Assembly (NCBI RefSeq): GCF_017497975.1 | Contig: NZ_JAGDEL010000001.1 | Location: 496,001 to 560,000 of the forward strand | Direction of reading: 5' to 3' | DNA length: 64,000 bases | Source of the DNA: Metabacillus bambusae | GTDB lineage: Bacteria > Bacillota > Bacilli > Bacillales > Bacillaceae | Part shown: positions 8,961 to 18,442 of the stretch, piece by piece | Position numbering within the stretch: the stretch's first letter is position 1 | How the letters are laid out: every line of letters starts with the position of its first letter | Translations under genes and position numbers: made by a program | Notes under the pieces: generated by a model | What the model was told of the DNA's origin: nothing | What the model saw: only the letters and a program-made list of their open reading frames with translations | Database searches by the model: none

Positions 8961-10904
8961 TTATTCTTTATCCTCAATTTTCTTATCACTTTCACCTAAA
9001 TAAACACGCAATGTCGATCCTTCTTTCACTTTTACACCAACATCTGGGGATTGCTGCACAACAACATCTCCTTCTCCTGCTACATCAAGCTTCAAATTAA
9101 CCAACTGCTCTGATAGTTCTTGTTTAGTCAACCCTAAAATATTCGGTATTTCGACTAATTTTGTGTCCAGCCATTTATATTCCTTTTCAATTTGTTCCTT
9201 TCTAGGTTTTACACCTAGCTCTGGTAATGCATCACGCATAATATTACCTACAATTGGAGCAGCAACAGTACCCCCGAATTGGACCGTGCCTTTTGGATTA
9301 TCAACTGCTACATAGACAACAATTTGCGGATCGTCAGCAGGAGCAAATCCAATAAATGAAACGATATGGTTATTCTCCATATATCTTCCATCTTTAACCT
9401 TTTGGGCTGTACCTGTTTTTCCACCAACACGATAGCCATCTACATATGCATTTCGCCCTGTCCCAAGTGCAACAACACTTTCAAGTGCATAACGTATTTC
9501 TTTCGATGTTTCTTCAGAAATGACTCGTTTCTTCGCTTCTGGAGTTTGTCTACTTAACACTTCATTTGTTATAGGATCTACCCATTCCTTCGCAATATAT
9601 GGTGTGTATAATATTCCACCATTTACTGCAGCTGATACAGCCGCTACCTGTTGAATTGGGGTAACAGATACCCCTTGTCCGAATGCGGTTGTCGCAAGCT
9701 CTACAGGGCCAACTTTTTCCGGATTAAACAAAATCCCTCTACCTTCACCCTGTAAGTCAATACCTGTTTTTTGCCCAAAGCCAAAGTCTTTAATGTACTT
9801 AAAGAGTGTTTCTTCTCCAAGCCGTTGTCCTAGTTCAACGAAGCCAGGGTTACAGGAATTTTGAACGACTTCTAGAAATGTTTGGTGACCATGTCCCCCT
9901 CTTTTCCAGCATCGTAATCTTGCACCATCAACCTCGACAGATCCACTATCATTAAACGTGTCTTTTTCAAGATTCACCTTTTCTTCTTCGAGTGCTGCCG
10001 CTAGCGTAATAATTTTGAATGTAGACCCAGGTTCGTACGTACTCCAAACAGGTAAGTTCCGATTGTATACTGTTGAATCCACTTCCTGGAATTTAGCAGG
10101 ATCAAAATCTGGCCGACTTGACATCGCTAAAATTTCGCCATTATTAGGATTCATTGCAATGGCTATTATGCCATCAGGATTATACGTTGCCTGCACATTA
10201 TCTAATTCACGCTCAATAATTGTTTGGACTCGAGTATCAATCGTAAGCTTTAAATTGTTGCCATCAACTGGTGCTGTATAGTCATCCGCTTCACCTGGCA
10301 TTCTTTGACCTTTTGCATCTGAGAAGAATTTCACATACCCTTTTTCGCCTTTTAACTGCTTATCATAATAGGACTCTAAACCTAATAAACCTTGGTTATC
10401 AATCCCAGCAAAGCCAAGAACATGTGATAAATAGCTACCGAACGGATAGTAGCGCTTGGAATCCTCAGCTATGTAAACCCCTTTTAAATTTAATTCTCTT
10501 ACTTCATTTGCCTTTGCATGAGATATTTTTCTTCCTTCAGGATTAATCCATTCAATCGATTCTTTCTTAGTGATATGTTTATATGCCTTTTCCTCCGACA
10601 TATTTAACACAGCTGCCAGCTTTTTAGCGGTATCTGCAGGATTTTCAATTTGTCTTGGGACAACATATATGGTAGGAGCACTCATATTTGTAGCAAGTTC
10701 AACACCGTTACGATCTAAAATTTCCCCACGCTCAGGCTCAAACGGTATATTTCTGCTCCATAGATCTTTTGCACCAGAAGTTAATGAAGATCCAAGAAAA
10801 AATTGAACATACCCTAGACGTATATCAATCACTAAAAAAATTAACAAACCGAATAGCAATGTTAAAGCAAGACGCTTTCTAACGGTCACATTTGAAACAC
10901 GCAT
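8961..10904 (-). CDS. spoVD: Class B penicillin-binding protein SpoVD (cortex transpeptidase)
   Basis: SpoVD is a sporulation-specific class B penicillin-binding protein, the transpeptidase partner of SpoVE in spore cortex synthesis. It has one N-terminal membrane anchor (about 11-28), a dimerisation domain, and a transpeptidase domain with all three active-site motifs: STFK (294-297), SCN (350-352) and KTGT (496-499). A single PASTA domain follows (PNILGLTKQELSEQL onward). The protein is 647 residues, close to the B. subtilis length. I chose the ATG at 10902-10904, which follows GGGGGAGT; the longer in-frame start would add 11 residues with no ribosome binding site. A terminator after pbpB lies upstream, so spoVD should have its own (in B. 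subtilis sigma-E) promoter. Confidence 0.95.
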   Translation of the reverse strand: MRVSNVTVRKRLALTLLFGLLIFLVIDIRLGYVQFFLGSSLTSGAKDLWSRNIPFEPERGEILDRNGVELATNMSAPTIYVVPRQIENPADTAKKLAAVLNMSEEKAYKHITKKESIEWINPEGRKISHAKANEVRELNLKGVYIAEDSKRYYPFGSYLSHVLGFAGIDNQGLLGLESYYDKQLKGEKGYVKFFSDAKGQRMPGEADDYTAPVDGNNLKLTIDTRVQTIIERELDNVQATYNPDGIIAIAMNPNNGEILAMSSRPDFDPAKFQEVDSTVYNRNLPVWSTYEPGSTFKIITLAAALEEEKVNLEKDTFNDSGSVEVDGARLRCWKRGGHGHQTFLEVVQNSCNPGFVELGQRLGEETLFKYIKDFGFGQKTGIDLQGEGRGILFNPEKVGPVELATTAFGQGVSVTPIQQVAAVSAAVNGGILYTPYIAKEWVDPITNEVLSRQTPEAKKRVISEETSKEIRYALESVVALGTGRNAYVDGYRVGGKTGTAQKVKDGRYMENNHIVSFIGFAPADDPQIVVYVAVDNPKGTVQFGGTVAAPIVGNIMRDALPELGVKPRKEQIEKEYKWLDTKLVEIPNILGLTKQELSEQLVNLKLDVAGEGDVVVQQSPDVGVKVKEGSTLRVYLGESDKKIEDKE

Positions 10905-11021
10905 ATCCTTTACTCCCCCTTGTCTAGGCTCGTTCAAATATATGCTTGTACGACGGGAGATAGAACAATAGAAATAAAGGAAACTCTGGTGATTTATGTC
11001 TCAAAAATACTCACAATTTCT

Positions 11022-11060
11022 AAAAAAAACAAGGATTGACCTTATAGTAGGTCAATCCTT
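11022..11060 (-). terminator. Terminator after pbpB
   Basis: AAGGATTGACCT (11031-11042) pairs perfectly with AGGTCAATCCTT (11049-11060) around a 6-base loop. On the minus strand the stem is followed by G and eight T (11023-11030). It insulates the vegetative pbpB gene from the sporulation gene spoVD. Confidence 0.92.
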
Positions 11061-11071
11061 AAAATTACCAT

Positions 11072-13261
11072 TTAGTCCTCTTCTTTTTCTTCAGTTTGTT
11101 TCTTAACTTCAGTTGTCTTTAAAGTTACGGATAATACATCCCCTTTTTTCAATACACTATCCTTCTTTATACTTTGCTTCGCAACATAGCCAGAGCCTTC
11201 GGATTTAACTGATAAATCTATCAGATTACCCAATTTCATTACATCTCGCTTGGACCAACCTGTCATATTTGGCATTTTTACACTTTCAGAAGCTTGCAGC
11301 AACACTTTCTCATTTACGATGATAGGTGTTTCTACCTCTGGGTATTGAGCGATAATCTCTTGTCCGCTACCAAGAATGATCGGCTCTAGCCCTAATTCCT
11401 CTAACTGGTGTTCTGCTTCAGTAGGCTTCATACCTACCAGTGAAGGAAGCTTGATTCCTTCCTCTACTGTTTTACTTTTATCTGTATTTTCCATTTCTTC
11501 TGTTGGATCAATTTGCATATACTGTAAGCTGTTCTTCATGACAGTATTGAAAATCATTGATACAGGAACTGATCCAGCTTTCCCTTCTAATTTCGGCTTT
11601 TGGACTGCCACATAAACGATTAATTCAGGATCATCTTTTGGAGCCATTCCTAAAAATGAAAAGACATGATTATCATTTCCTGATAAGTACCCACCTGATG
11701 GTGAATAAATTTGGGCAGTTCCTGTTTTTCCAGCAACTTTATATCCTTCGATGCGAAATGGCTTTCCTGTCCCCTTTTCAGAGCTAACTACGGTTTCTAA
11801 TATATCTAATACTTCTTTTGATGTTTTTTCTGAAATAGGCTGACCTACAGCTTTAGGTTTCGTTTCTTTCACAACAGTATCGTCATCTGGATTAACGATT
11901 TTTTCTATCACATATGGTTTCATCATTTTTCCATTATTTGCAATCGCAGTAGCAGCCTGGATTTGCTGAATCGGCGTAACTGCTGAAGCTTGCCCAAATG
12001 CAGTTGTTACTTTATCACGATGCATTTCATAGTTTATTTTACTAGTAGCTTCATTTGGAAGATCAATTCCAGTTTTTGATGTGAACCCAAATTTATTTAA
12101 ATATTGATATAAGCGGTCGACTCCTAGTAGCTTATCAGCAATAATTGAAAACGCCACGTTTGAGGAGCGCTGAACTCCTTCGTTATAGGTAATCGGTCCC
12201 CATCCACGTCCACTGTTATGGTCATTTATATCTGGTCCTTCTACATCGTAAGATCCTGACTGGTACATAGCATTCCCGTTATAAACGCCTTCTTCAATGG
12301 CCGCAGCAAGTGTAAAGACTTTCATTGTTGAACCAGGTTCAAAGGCATAAGAAATCACATCATTAGTATAAGATGTAATATTCCTTAGATTTGGATCAAA
12401 ACTCGGTCGTTGAGCCATCGCTAAGATTTTCCCTGTTTTTGGATCAGCAACAACACCTATGATTTTCTCTGGTGAGAATTCATCAACAACTTGATTCATT
12501 GAGTCTTCTAGAAAGGTTTGAATCTTTTGATCAATTGTTAAATAAACATCTTTGCCATTTGTCGGAGCAATGATCTCGTCATTACTATTTGGCAACTTCC
12601 AGTTATAATGATCCTCTTCGTATTTTACATAGCCATCTTCTTCATGTAGGTATTTCTCAAGGGTTTTTTCAAGCCCCATCATTCCTACTGTTTCGCCAGT
12701 GTCCTCTTGTTTTTGAGCATACCCTATTAAATGAGAAGCAAATAAACCATTAGGATAAAACCGCTGTGTATCCCGTATAAACGAAATACCCGGAAGCTCT
12801 AATTTAGCTATTTCTTCTTTCAGTGTATGACTTATATCTCGACCTGCTGCTCCAAATTCAACTTGATCTGAATCCTTTGAAAGAATCTCTTCCACTTTAC
12901 TTACTTCCATTTCAATTAATGGAGCAAGCTTTTGAGCAGTTTCCTGTATATCAACCACATGCTGTGGTTTTTTTGGATTAGTTGTCATTTTGTCATCAAG
13001 AATAGCGACAAGCTTATATGAGGCTTTATCCTCAGCTATAACTTCACCTTTGTTATCTAGTATTTTCCCTCGTTCAGCTTCAATTGTTCGTTGACTTTCA
13101 TATAATTCCTCTGCTTTTGCCGCAAGGGCTTCCCCATGGACAGTTCCAGTTGCTTGTATGTAAAAAAAGCGGATAAAAATTGTAAAAAAGAGCAGTGCAA
13201 ATAGTAACGATAGTAATGCTGCCCCTCGGTTCATATTTGTATTTTTCTGTGTTAGCTTCAT
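11072..13261 (-). CDS. pbpB: Essential septal transpeptidase PBP2B
   Basis: PBP2B is the class B penicillin-binding protein of the division septum, homologous to FtsI, and works with FtsW. The 729-residue protein has one N-terminal membrane anchor (about 13-35), a dimerisation domain, and a transpeptidase domain with STMK (311-314), SSN (366-368) and KTGT (512-515). Two PASTA domains follow (about 600-720: LPSLVGMKPTEAEHQ and MPNMTGWSKRDVMK). It ends in a charged lysine/glutamate tail. The ATG start follows AGGAGGT. A hairpin follows ftsL just upstream; an extended -10-like TGGTAAAAT lies between that hairpin and the gene, so an internal promoter is possible but unproven. Confidence 0.96.
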   Translation of the reverse strand: MKLTQKNTNMNRGAALLSLLFALLFFTIFIRFFYIQATGTVHGEALAAKAEELYESQRTIEAERGKILDNKGEVIAEDKASYKLVAILDDKMTTNPKKPQHVVDIQETAQKLAPLIEMEVSKVEEILSKDSDQVEFGAAGRDISHTLKEEIAKLELPGISFIRDTQRFYPNGLFASHLIGYAQKQEDTGETVGMMGLEKTLEKYLHEEDGYVKYEEDHYNWKLPNSNDEIIAPTNGKDVYLTIDQKIQTFLEDSMNQVVDEFSPEKIIGVVADPKTGKILAMAQRPSFDPNLRNITSYTNDVISYAFEPGSTMKVFTLAAAIEEGVYNGNAMYQSGSYDVEGPDINDHNSGRGWGPITYNEGVQRSSNVAFSIIADKLLGVDRLYQYLNKFGFTSKTGIDLPNEATSKINYEMHRDKVTTAFGQASAVTPIQQIQAATAIANNGKMMKPYVIEKIVNPDDDTVVKETKPKAVGQPISEKTSKEVLDILETVVSSEKGTGKPFRIEGYKVAGKTGTAQIYSPSGGYLSGNDNHVFSFLGMAPKDDPELIVYVAVQKPKLEGKAGSVPVSMIFNTVMKNSLQYMQIDPTEEMENTDKSKTVEEGIKLPSLVGMKPTEAEHQLEELGLEPIILGSGQEIIAQYPEVETPIIVNEKVLLQASESVKMPNMTGWSKRDVMKLGNLIDLSVKSEGSGYVAKQSIKKDSVLKKGDVLSVTLKTTEVKKQTEEKEED

Positions 13262-13311
13262 AAGGACCTCCTACTCGTGTGTTTATTTTACCACATAGAA
13301 ACAATCGAGTG

Positions 13312-13364
13312 ATGAAAAAAAGCTGGCTACACATTTATATCTAGTGTAACTCAGCTTTTTCCCC
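13312..13364 (-). terminator. Hairpin with U-run between ftsL and pbpB
   Basis: AAAAAGCTG and AGCTTTTTTT arms with an inner TTACAC/GTGTAG pairing form a long interrupted stem; the minus-strand 3' side ends in seven T. It may terminate, or partly attenuate, transcription after ftsL before pbpB. Confidence 0.65.
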
Positions 13365-13375
13365 TTATATCTGTG

Positions 13376-13744
13376 TTATTCTTGTACACTTTTCACATTG
13401 TTTTGATCTAATTTCAAGCCTAAATCTTTTGCTTTTTCCCAAATTCGATCATATGTACTTAACTCTTCAACCTGTACGTGGAGGTCACTATTTAGCTTTG
13501 TTTGCTCTTCTATTTTAGCTTCAGTTTTTTGAATTTCAATGTTCGCTTGATATACTGTATAGCTATTAGTAACAATATTTACTGCACCTATAATAAAAAG
13601 ACCAACAACTAAAATCATCAGTATTTTTTCCCCATTTGTAATTGAGGCTCTTCGTTTAATAATAATTGGTTCTGATACAGGCATATGTTGCTGCTGTTGT
13701 TTTTCCTGTCTTTGCTGTTCTAATTTCATCGCTAAATTGCTCAT
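13376..13744 (-). CDS. ftsL: Cell division protein FtsL
   Basis: FtsL is a small bitopic divisome protein that pairs with DivIC and DivIB and helps activate septal synthesis. The 122-residue protein has a glutamine-rich cytoplasmic tail (EQQRQEKQQQQH, 9-20), one membrane segment (about 40-62, ILMILVVGLFIIGAVNIV) and an extracellular leucine-zipper-like coiled coil (about 68-105). The ATG follows AAGGAGG. It sits between rsmH and pbpB, which is the standard position in the dcw cluster and a stronger clue than its poorly conserved sequence. Confidence 0.93.
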   Translation of the reverse strand: MSNLAMKLEQQRQEKQQQQHMPVSEPIIIKRRASITNGEKILMILVVGLFIIGAVNIVTNSYTVYQANIEIQKTEAKIEEQTKLNSDLHVQVEELSTYDRIWEKAKDLGLKLDQNNVKSVQE

Positions 13745-13821
13745 TCATGTAACCTCCTTTTATATTACTACAATAATTTTGGAATTTTACCAGCTCAAAA
13801 GTCATATTTGACTAAGGTGCT

Positions 13822-14760
13822 TCAGTTTTTAACTTTTTCAGCAATCCTTAACTTAGCTGATCTGGCACGGTTGTTTTCCTCTAATTCTATTTCAGATGGA
13901 ACGATTGGTTTTCTAGTAACAATATTTATTTTAGGCTCGTAACCTTCAGGTAAATACGGCATGTTACGAGGAAGCTCAGGTGGAGTTGCCGCTTCTTTAA
14001 AGGCTGATTTGCAAATACGATCTTCTAAAGAGTGAAAAGTAATGACACTTACTCTTCCTTCTGGTTTAAGCAATTCAATCGATTGTGCAATTGCTTCCTC
14101 AAAGACCTTCAATTCATCGTTTACAGCAATCCTAATTGCTTGGAAAATACGTTTTGCAGGATGTCCACCTTTTCTGCGAGCGGGAGCTGGTATCCCCTCT
14201 TTAATAATCTCAACTAGTTCTCCAGTTGTACGAATTGGCTCTTTTTCCCGATGCGCTTCAATTTTTCGTGCAATTTGTTTTGAGAATTTTTCCTCACCAT
14301 ATTTAAAAAAGATTCTTACTAAATCCTCATAAGACCAGTGATTCACAACATCATAAGCAGATATATCTGATTGTTGGTCCATTCTCATGTCCAATGGAGC
14401 ATCATGATGATAGCTAAATCCTCTTTCTGGATTATCCAATTGTGGTGAAGAGACACCTAAATCAAAAATAATCCCATCAACCTTTTCAACACCATGCTCT
14501 GCAAGTTTTTCTGTAAGGTAGCGGAAGTTACTTTTTATAAATGTTACCTTTCCCTCATAAGATGATAACTTGTCTTTTGCATTTGCTAATGCGATATCAT
14601 CCTGATCAAATGCAAATAGATGACCATCTTTCGATAATTTAGAAAGAAGATAGCTACTGTGACCAGCACCACCTAACGTACAATCAACATATGTACCATC
14701 TTCCTTAACTTGTAATCCGTCGACTGTTTCCTTCAATAAAACGGTTGTATGTTCAAACAT
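13822..14760 (-). CDS. rsmH: 16S rRNA cytosine(1402)-N4-methyltransferase RsmH
   Basis: RsmH (MraW) uses S-adenosylmethionine to methylate N4 of C1402 in the P-site region of 16S rRNA. The 312-residue protein begins [16 protein letters not shown] and carries the SAM-binding motif [11 protein letters not shown] near residue 29, the [10 protein letters not shown] motif near 107 and [11 protein letters not shown] near 238. I chose the ATG at 14758-14760, because AAGGTGGT lies eight bases upstream; the in-frame GTG at 14772 falls inside that ribosome binding site. It is the second gene of the mraZ-rsmH-ftsL group. Confidence 0.97.
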   Translation of the reverse strand: MFEHTTVLLKETVDGLQVKEDGTYVDCTLGGAGHSSYLLSKLSKDGHLFAFDQDDIALANAKDKLSSYEGKVTFIKSNFRYLTEKLAEHGVEKVDGIIFDLGVSSPQLDNPERGFSYHHDAPLDMRMDQQSDISAYDVVNHWSYEDLVRIFFKYGEEKFSKQIARKIEAHREKEPIRTTGELVEIIKEGIPAPARRKGGHPAKRIFQAIRIAVNDELKVFEEAIAQSIELLKPEGRVSVITFHSLEDRICKSAFKEAATPPELPRNMPYLPEGYEPKINIVTRKPIVPSEIELEENNRARSAKLRIAEKVKN

Positions 14761-14834
14761 AAGTTGTACCACCTTTTCAAATCAATTTTCTATTAGCTTG
14801 TCCACTCTGCTACTCATTTTTGCTTAAGTGAAGA

Positions 14835-15266
14835 TTATATATCAAAATCAATCATATTTTCAGCAATTTCCTCAAAAGAATCTTCTTGTTCAGCAACATA
14901 ACTTTCCCAATTGGACTTGCTCCATAGTTCAATTCGATTTGAAACGCCGATCACAACACACTCTTTCTCTAATTTTGCATATTGCAATAATGGTGTAGCG
15001 AGATTGACACGACCTTGTTTGTCTAACTCACATTCAGTCGCACCTGAAAAGAAAAAACGGGTGAATGCACGAGCATCTTTTTTGGTTAGCGGGAGAGCTT
15101 TAAGTTTTTCTTCAATTTGCTTCCATTCACTCATTGGGTAACCAAATAAGCATTGGTCGAGGCCTCTAGTGATAACGAACGTTTCTCCTAGTCCATCTCT
15201 GAACTTAGCTGGGACAATCATTCTGCCTTTTAAATCGATGGTGTGATGGTATTCTCCCATAAACAT
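14835..15266 (-). CDS. mraZ: Transcriptional regulator MraZ
   Basis: MraZ is a ring-forming DNA-binding protein with two AbrB-like domains that controls the promoter of the dcw cluster. The 143-residue protein has both SpoVT-AbrB repeats: [20 protein letters not shown] (3-22) and the second [18 protein letters not shown] near 84. The ATG at 15264-15266 follows AGTGGGGG; the longer in-frame start five residues upstream has no such site. It heads the minus-strand dcw cluster and is preceded by phased AAGTGG repeats that I take as its own operator. Confidence 0.96.
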   Translation of the reverse strand: MFMGEYHHTIDLKGRMIVPAKFRDGLGETFVITRGLDQCLFGYPMSEWKQIEEKLKALPLTKKDARAFTRFFFSGATECELDKQGRVNLATPLLQYAKLEKECVVIGVSNRIELWSKSNWESYVAEQEDSFEEIAENMIDFDI

Positions 15267-15273
15267 GTTCGTT

Positions 15274-15333
15274 GCCCCCACTTTCTCCCCTCAACTCACC
15301 ACTTTCCCCCACTTATCTCCACTTCCTATTTTA
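15274..15333 (-). promoter_or_regulatory. MraZ operator: 10-bp phased AAGTGG repeats, with a candidate -10
   Basis: Read on the minus strand, three repeats of AAGTGGNGNN follow each other with exact 10-base spacing (15315-15324, 15305-15314, 15295-15304). A degenerate fourth is at 15285-15294 and a fifth, AAGTGGGGGC (15274-15283), overlaps the mraZ ribosome binding site. MraZ is known to bind direct repeats containing TGGG/GTGG spaced by one helical turn in front of mraZ. A TAAAAT -10-like sequence (15328-15333, minus strand) lies just upstream, so binding here would cover the transcription start. Confidence 0.82.
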
Positions 15334-15341
15334 CCTTTGTT

Positions 15342-15374
15342 TCCACAAAAAAAAAACCCTGTAATAACAGGATT
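15342..15374 (-). terminator. Terminator after bshC
   Basis: AATCCTGT and ACAGGGTT form an 8-bp stem (one G-U pair) with a TATT loop, followed on the minus strand by a run of about ten T. It separates bshC from the mraZ promoter. Confidence 0.88.
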
Positions 15375-15390
15375 TTCAAAAAACTTTTAT

Positions 15391-17019
15391 TTAAATTTTG
15401 ACAATTTTATGTTTACCATTAAAGGAATATGACAATTTTAGCAATTCTCCAACAAAATCCGGTCCAAATTTATTCAAATAGTAATATACATTCCACATTC
15501 TTTCTTGTGGATTTAAACTTGGAACCAAAGATAATTCGATCGCTTTAAATTTCGAAAGCTGAACCTCATGCTGCTGTTGTTTTCTTTTCTCTACGCTACG
15601 ATTTAAAAAATCTAGTTGTTCTTGAATAAATGCACCATTCTTTTTCAACATCGGTTCTAAGCTATTATCAATTTTTAGAGCCGACTTAATTAGCTTTTCA
15701 TGGATGTCTGAAACCTGCCTTTTGGCTTCTTCAACAAGTGGATTCATATCGACAGGTGATACTGATTTCAGGTAAGTCTCGATTGATTTTTCTACTCCAT
15801 TATGTAAAACATCATCTAACGTCAATTCAGCTTCTGCCATATTTCTTTCAATAGAACGTTCAAGTAAAGTGATCATTATTCGCGGTAAAACAGGTGGCAT
15901 CTTCAGTTCTACACATGAAAATACACGTTTTAATTCTGCCCAATATGTAACCTCTCCTGGCCCTGCAATAAACGCGAGTGTAGGAAACAAGTATTCCTGC
16001 ATAATAGGTCGTGTAACAACATTATTGCTCAGCTTTTGAGGATATGTTTCTATGATATCGCTTAATTCTGCTTTTGATAATGTTAAGCCAATACCAGGTA
16101 CGACAAACTCTTCGTTATTTTTTCTTTCAATAAGGAAACGCTCTCCTTCATGATGATAAAAAAGATTTGCACTGTTATCAGGCATTTCTATGATTGGACG
16201 GTAGCTCTGTGAGCGCATTTCTTGTTGCTGGATTTTAACTGCATCATACAAACTGCTATTGTTATCGATAATTGATTGAAAACAACACTTCTCAAGCTGA
16301 CGAAGACCTGGATCCCCTGAATTAACAAGAACTAATCCTTCATTACGAAAAAGCTTCATAATTATATGTTCAAAAAATTCTACATATGTTGTGGAGCGTT
16401 TTACACAGTTTGTTAATTGATCTAGTAAATGGTTTGAATAATCAGTTTCTCCAAATGCTTCAAAAACTTGTTCAAGCCAATCCAAAGTCTTAGACTGATT
16501 TAATGTCAAATCACTTACAGATTGTTTTTTAAGAGGAGAATCTTTAATCGCAAATTTCTTAGGAACATGATCCTTAGCAGCGAATATATGGTTAATTTCT
16601 GCAAAATCATGATCCTCTCCAGCAATCCAAAAAACAGGAATAACAGGAATACCAAGTTCCTTTTCTTGATTTTTAGCTAATACAATAATCGAGATAATTT
16701 TATGTATTGTATACAATGGACCGGTTAAAAGCCCTGCTTGTTGACCACCAATCACAACAACACTTTCAGGGTGTTTTAATCTTTCAATATTTTTTAATAC
16801 TTTCTCATTATTCTCTGAAAATCGTTTTGCGTAATGCTTCAAATAAGCCGAAATCTCTTCACGCTGAAAGGAACGATTTTTTAAATCCGCTGCTCTATTA
16901 TGAAAAACCTCTTTAGTATGAATATTATAATCAAAGAATGTTTCATTGTTTAATTTCTGCTCGTTAAAGTCATTCATAAATTGATTTGAAGAGCGCAGGG
17001 AGAGTTCAAGAATCTCCAT
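15391..17019 (-). CDS. bshC: Bacillithiol synthase BshC (cysteine-adding enzyme)
   Basis: BshC is assigned the last step of bacillithiol synthesis, joining cysteine to glucosaminyl-malate; it acts in the cytoplasm. The 542-residue protein matches the family in length and in the Rossmann-like core with VVVIGGQQAGLLTGPLYTIHK (about 89-109) and VIPVFWIAGEDHDFAEI (about 125-141), both hallmark stretches. A long charged helical region near 400-510 (EEAKRQVSDIHEKL and onward) is the coiled coil of the family. It lies immediately upstream of mraZ as in many Bacillus species, but has its own promoter and terminator. Confidence 0.95.
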   Translation of the reverse strand: MEILELSLRSSNQFMNDFNEQKLNNETFFDYNIHTKEVFHNRAADLKNRSFQREEISAYLKHYAKRFSENNEKVLKNIERLKHPESVVVIGGQQAGLLTGPLYTIHKIISIIVLAKNQEKELGIPVIPVFWIAGEDHDFAEINHIFAAKDHVPKKFAIKDSPLKKQSVSDLTLNQSKTLDWLEQVFEAFGETDYSNHLLDQLTNCVKRSTTYVEFFEHIIMKLFRNEGLVLVNSGDPGLRQLEKCCFQSIIDNNSSLYDAVKIQQQEMRSQSYRPIIEMPDNSANLFYHHEGERFLIERKNNEEFVVPGIGLTLSKAELSDIIETYPQKLSNNVVTRPIMQEYLFPTLAFIAGPGEVTYWAELKRVFSCVELKMPPVLPRIMITLLERSIERNMAEAELTLDDVLHNGVEKSIETYLKSVSPVDMNPLVEEAKRQVSDIHEKLIKSALKIDNSLEPMLKKNGAFIQEQLDFLNRSVEKRKQQQHEVQLSKFKAIELSLVPSLNPQERMWNVYYYLNKFGPDFVGELLKLSYSFNGKHKIVKI

Positions 17020-17059
17020 ATATGTAACTTCCTTTCTAGGTTAATATTATAACAGGATG

Positions 17060-17087
17060 AGTATAGCACTTATGTTGCTGAAACAAA
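17060..17087 (-). promoter_or_regulatory. Candidate sigma-A promoter of bshC
   Basis: On the minus strand TTTGTT (17082-17087), a 16-base spacer and TATACT (17060-17065, preceded by TGC) make a plausible -35 and extended -10, about 40 bases ahead of the bshC start. Confidence 0.5.
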
Positions 17088-17166
17088 AAAACTTTGCTTA
17101 CAAATCTCCATCAATATCCTATTGTCTTACAAACTTAACAACTATATTGTTATGAAAGATCCTTAC

Positions 17167-17559
17167 TTAAATAAATGCATTTTTAACTATTCCAGATGCA
17201 ATACCGTATAAAGTTAAAATAAGATAACTGATAAAAAAGAAAATAAATGATAGCCGCCATATCTTTTTCGTAACAGCGGCCATCGAAGGTTCCTTCGATC
17301 TATTGTATTCAAGATAATAAACAAGTGTGGATAAACATAATAATCCTAAAATGATATAAATTAAAAATGATTGCTCAAATATGGTAATTAAATGAAAATG
17401 AACAGATACAATAAAGAATAAGGTTGATAAATCTATTGTCCATAAAATGGATTTCTTTTTATTCTTAACAACTACTCGTAAAATTAAAAAGAATATAACG
17501 AGATTAACTAAAGGTATAGCAAATGCAAATGAGATCATCCATTTCATTATTTCAATCAT
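17167..17559 (-). CDS. Small membrane protein, probably DUF3397 family
   Basis: The 130-residue protein has four predicted membrane segments (about 8-28, 38-58, 66-84 and 103-125) separated by short basic loops. I recognise it as resembling the DUF3397 family found beside panE and bshC in other Bacillaceae, but no function is known. Its start overlaps the last 8 bases of panE, so the two are cotranscribed and probably translationally coupled. There is no clear terminator before bshC. Confidence 0.75.
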   Translation of the reverse strand: MIEIMKWMISFAFAIPLVNLVIFFLILRVVVKNKKKSILWTIDLSTLFFIVSVHFHLITIFEQSFLIYIILGLLCLSTLVYYLEYNRSKEPSMAAVTKKIWRLSFIFFFISYLILTLYGIASGIVKNAFI

Positions 17560-18442
17560 TACCTACCTCAATCCCTTTAATTGCATGATATAAAAATGTA
17601 ATATGTGGAATTGGTTTTTGAGTGTTTGTTGCTTGCTGAATTAAATAACCTAAAATTGAGTCAATTTCCGTCTGATGTCCATTTTGAATATCTTTATACA
17701 TTGATGATTGATTCTGTGCCGTGGTTTTACAGATATTCTGCACATGCTCCCAAAGTAGCTCTTTATTCGACAGTCCCAATACTTGAATGACTTCAATAAA
17801 AAGAGCTTTTAACAATTTAATAAAATGATCGTTTTCGATCAATTCACCATTTCTCACCCTTAATATAGATGTTAATGGATTTATTGTAGCGTTAACAACC
17901 AATTTTTCCGCGAGCATCTCCCTCCAGTCATCTTTCATCTCAATTGAAAATAGTGATTGTCGATTAGTTTCCAATTGTTCAATCAATGTGTTTTGACTGT
18001 TATCTCTATTATAATAAGCGATTTTAGTCGTACCTACTCCAGTATGTTGGACAGTATGATCATCGAGTCGTAATGCACCGTGTTCAACAATACCTAATAT
18101 GATGTGATGCTTTAATAGAGCTGATAAATACGGTAAATGCCCCATTCCATTTTGAAGGAACAATATCGTTCTTGGTGAAAGATTGTTTATTTCTGCAATA
18201 ACAGAAGCGATATCGTATTGTTTTACAGTTACAATTAAGAGCTCTTCTTTATAATTCCTTGTTGAATCAGCATTTATCATTACTCTAGTGTGGATTCCAT
18301 CCTTTATCATCAACAAACCATTTGTATTTATCTGATCAGCCTGTGCCTTCCGATTCGTATAAAGGGTAATTGTATGGTTCTTACAGAGATAATAGCTGTA
18401 AAGCAATCCTAATGAACCAGCACCTATAATTCCTATATCCAT
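17552..18442 (-). CDS. panE: 2-dehydropantoate 2-reductase family protein (PanE/YlbQ)
   Basis: The ketopantoate reductase family converts 2-dehydropantoate to pantoate with NADPH, a step in pantothenate and CoA synthesis. The 296-residue protein starts with the Rossmann motif MDIGIIGAGSLGLLYSYYL (GxGxxG at 7-12), and has the family's VTVKQYD stretch near 72-78, FLQNGMGH near 97, and a helical C-domain with the lysine in LAEKLVVNATINPLTS. The ATG at 18440-18442 follows AGGTGGG; the GTG three codons upstream falls in that site. Bacilli often have more than one homologue, so the in vivo role could differ. Confidence 0.85.
   Translation of the reverse strand: MDIGIIGAGSLGLLYSYYLCKNHTITLYTNRKAQADQINTNGLLMIKDGIHTRVMINADSTRNYKEELLIVTVKQYDIASVIAEINNLSPRTILFLQNGMGHLPYLSALLKHHIILGIVEHGALRLDDHTVQHTGVGTTKIAYYNRDNSQNTLIEQLETNRQSLFSIEMKDDWREMLAEKLVVNATINPLTSILRVRNGELIENDHFIKLLKALFIEVIQVLGLSNKELLWEHVQNICKTTAQNQSSMYKDIQNGHQTEIDSILGYLIQQATNTQKPIPHITFLYHAIKGIEVGND

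Noticed and set aside
13098-13334. 78-codon minus-strand frame overlapping the start of pbpB
   Set aside because: Lies in another frame over the pbpB start and the ftsL hairpin; pbpB itself is certain.
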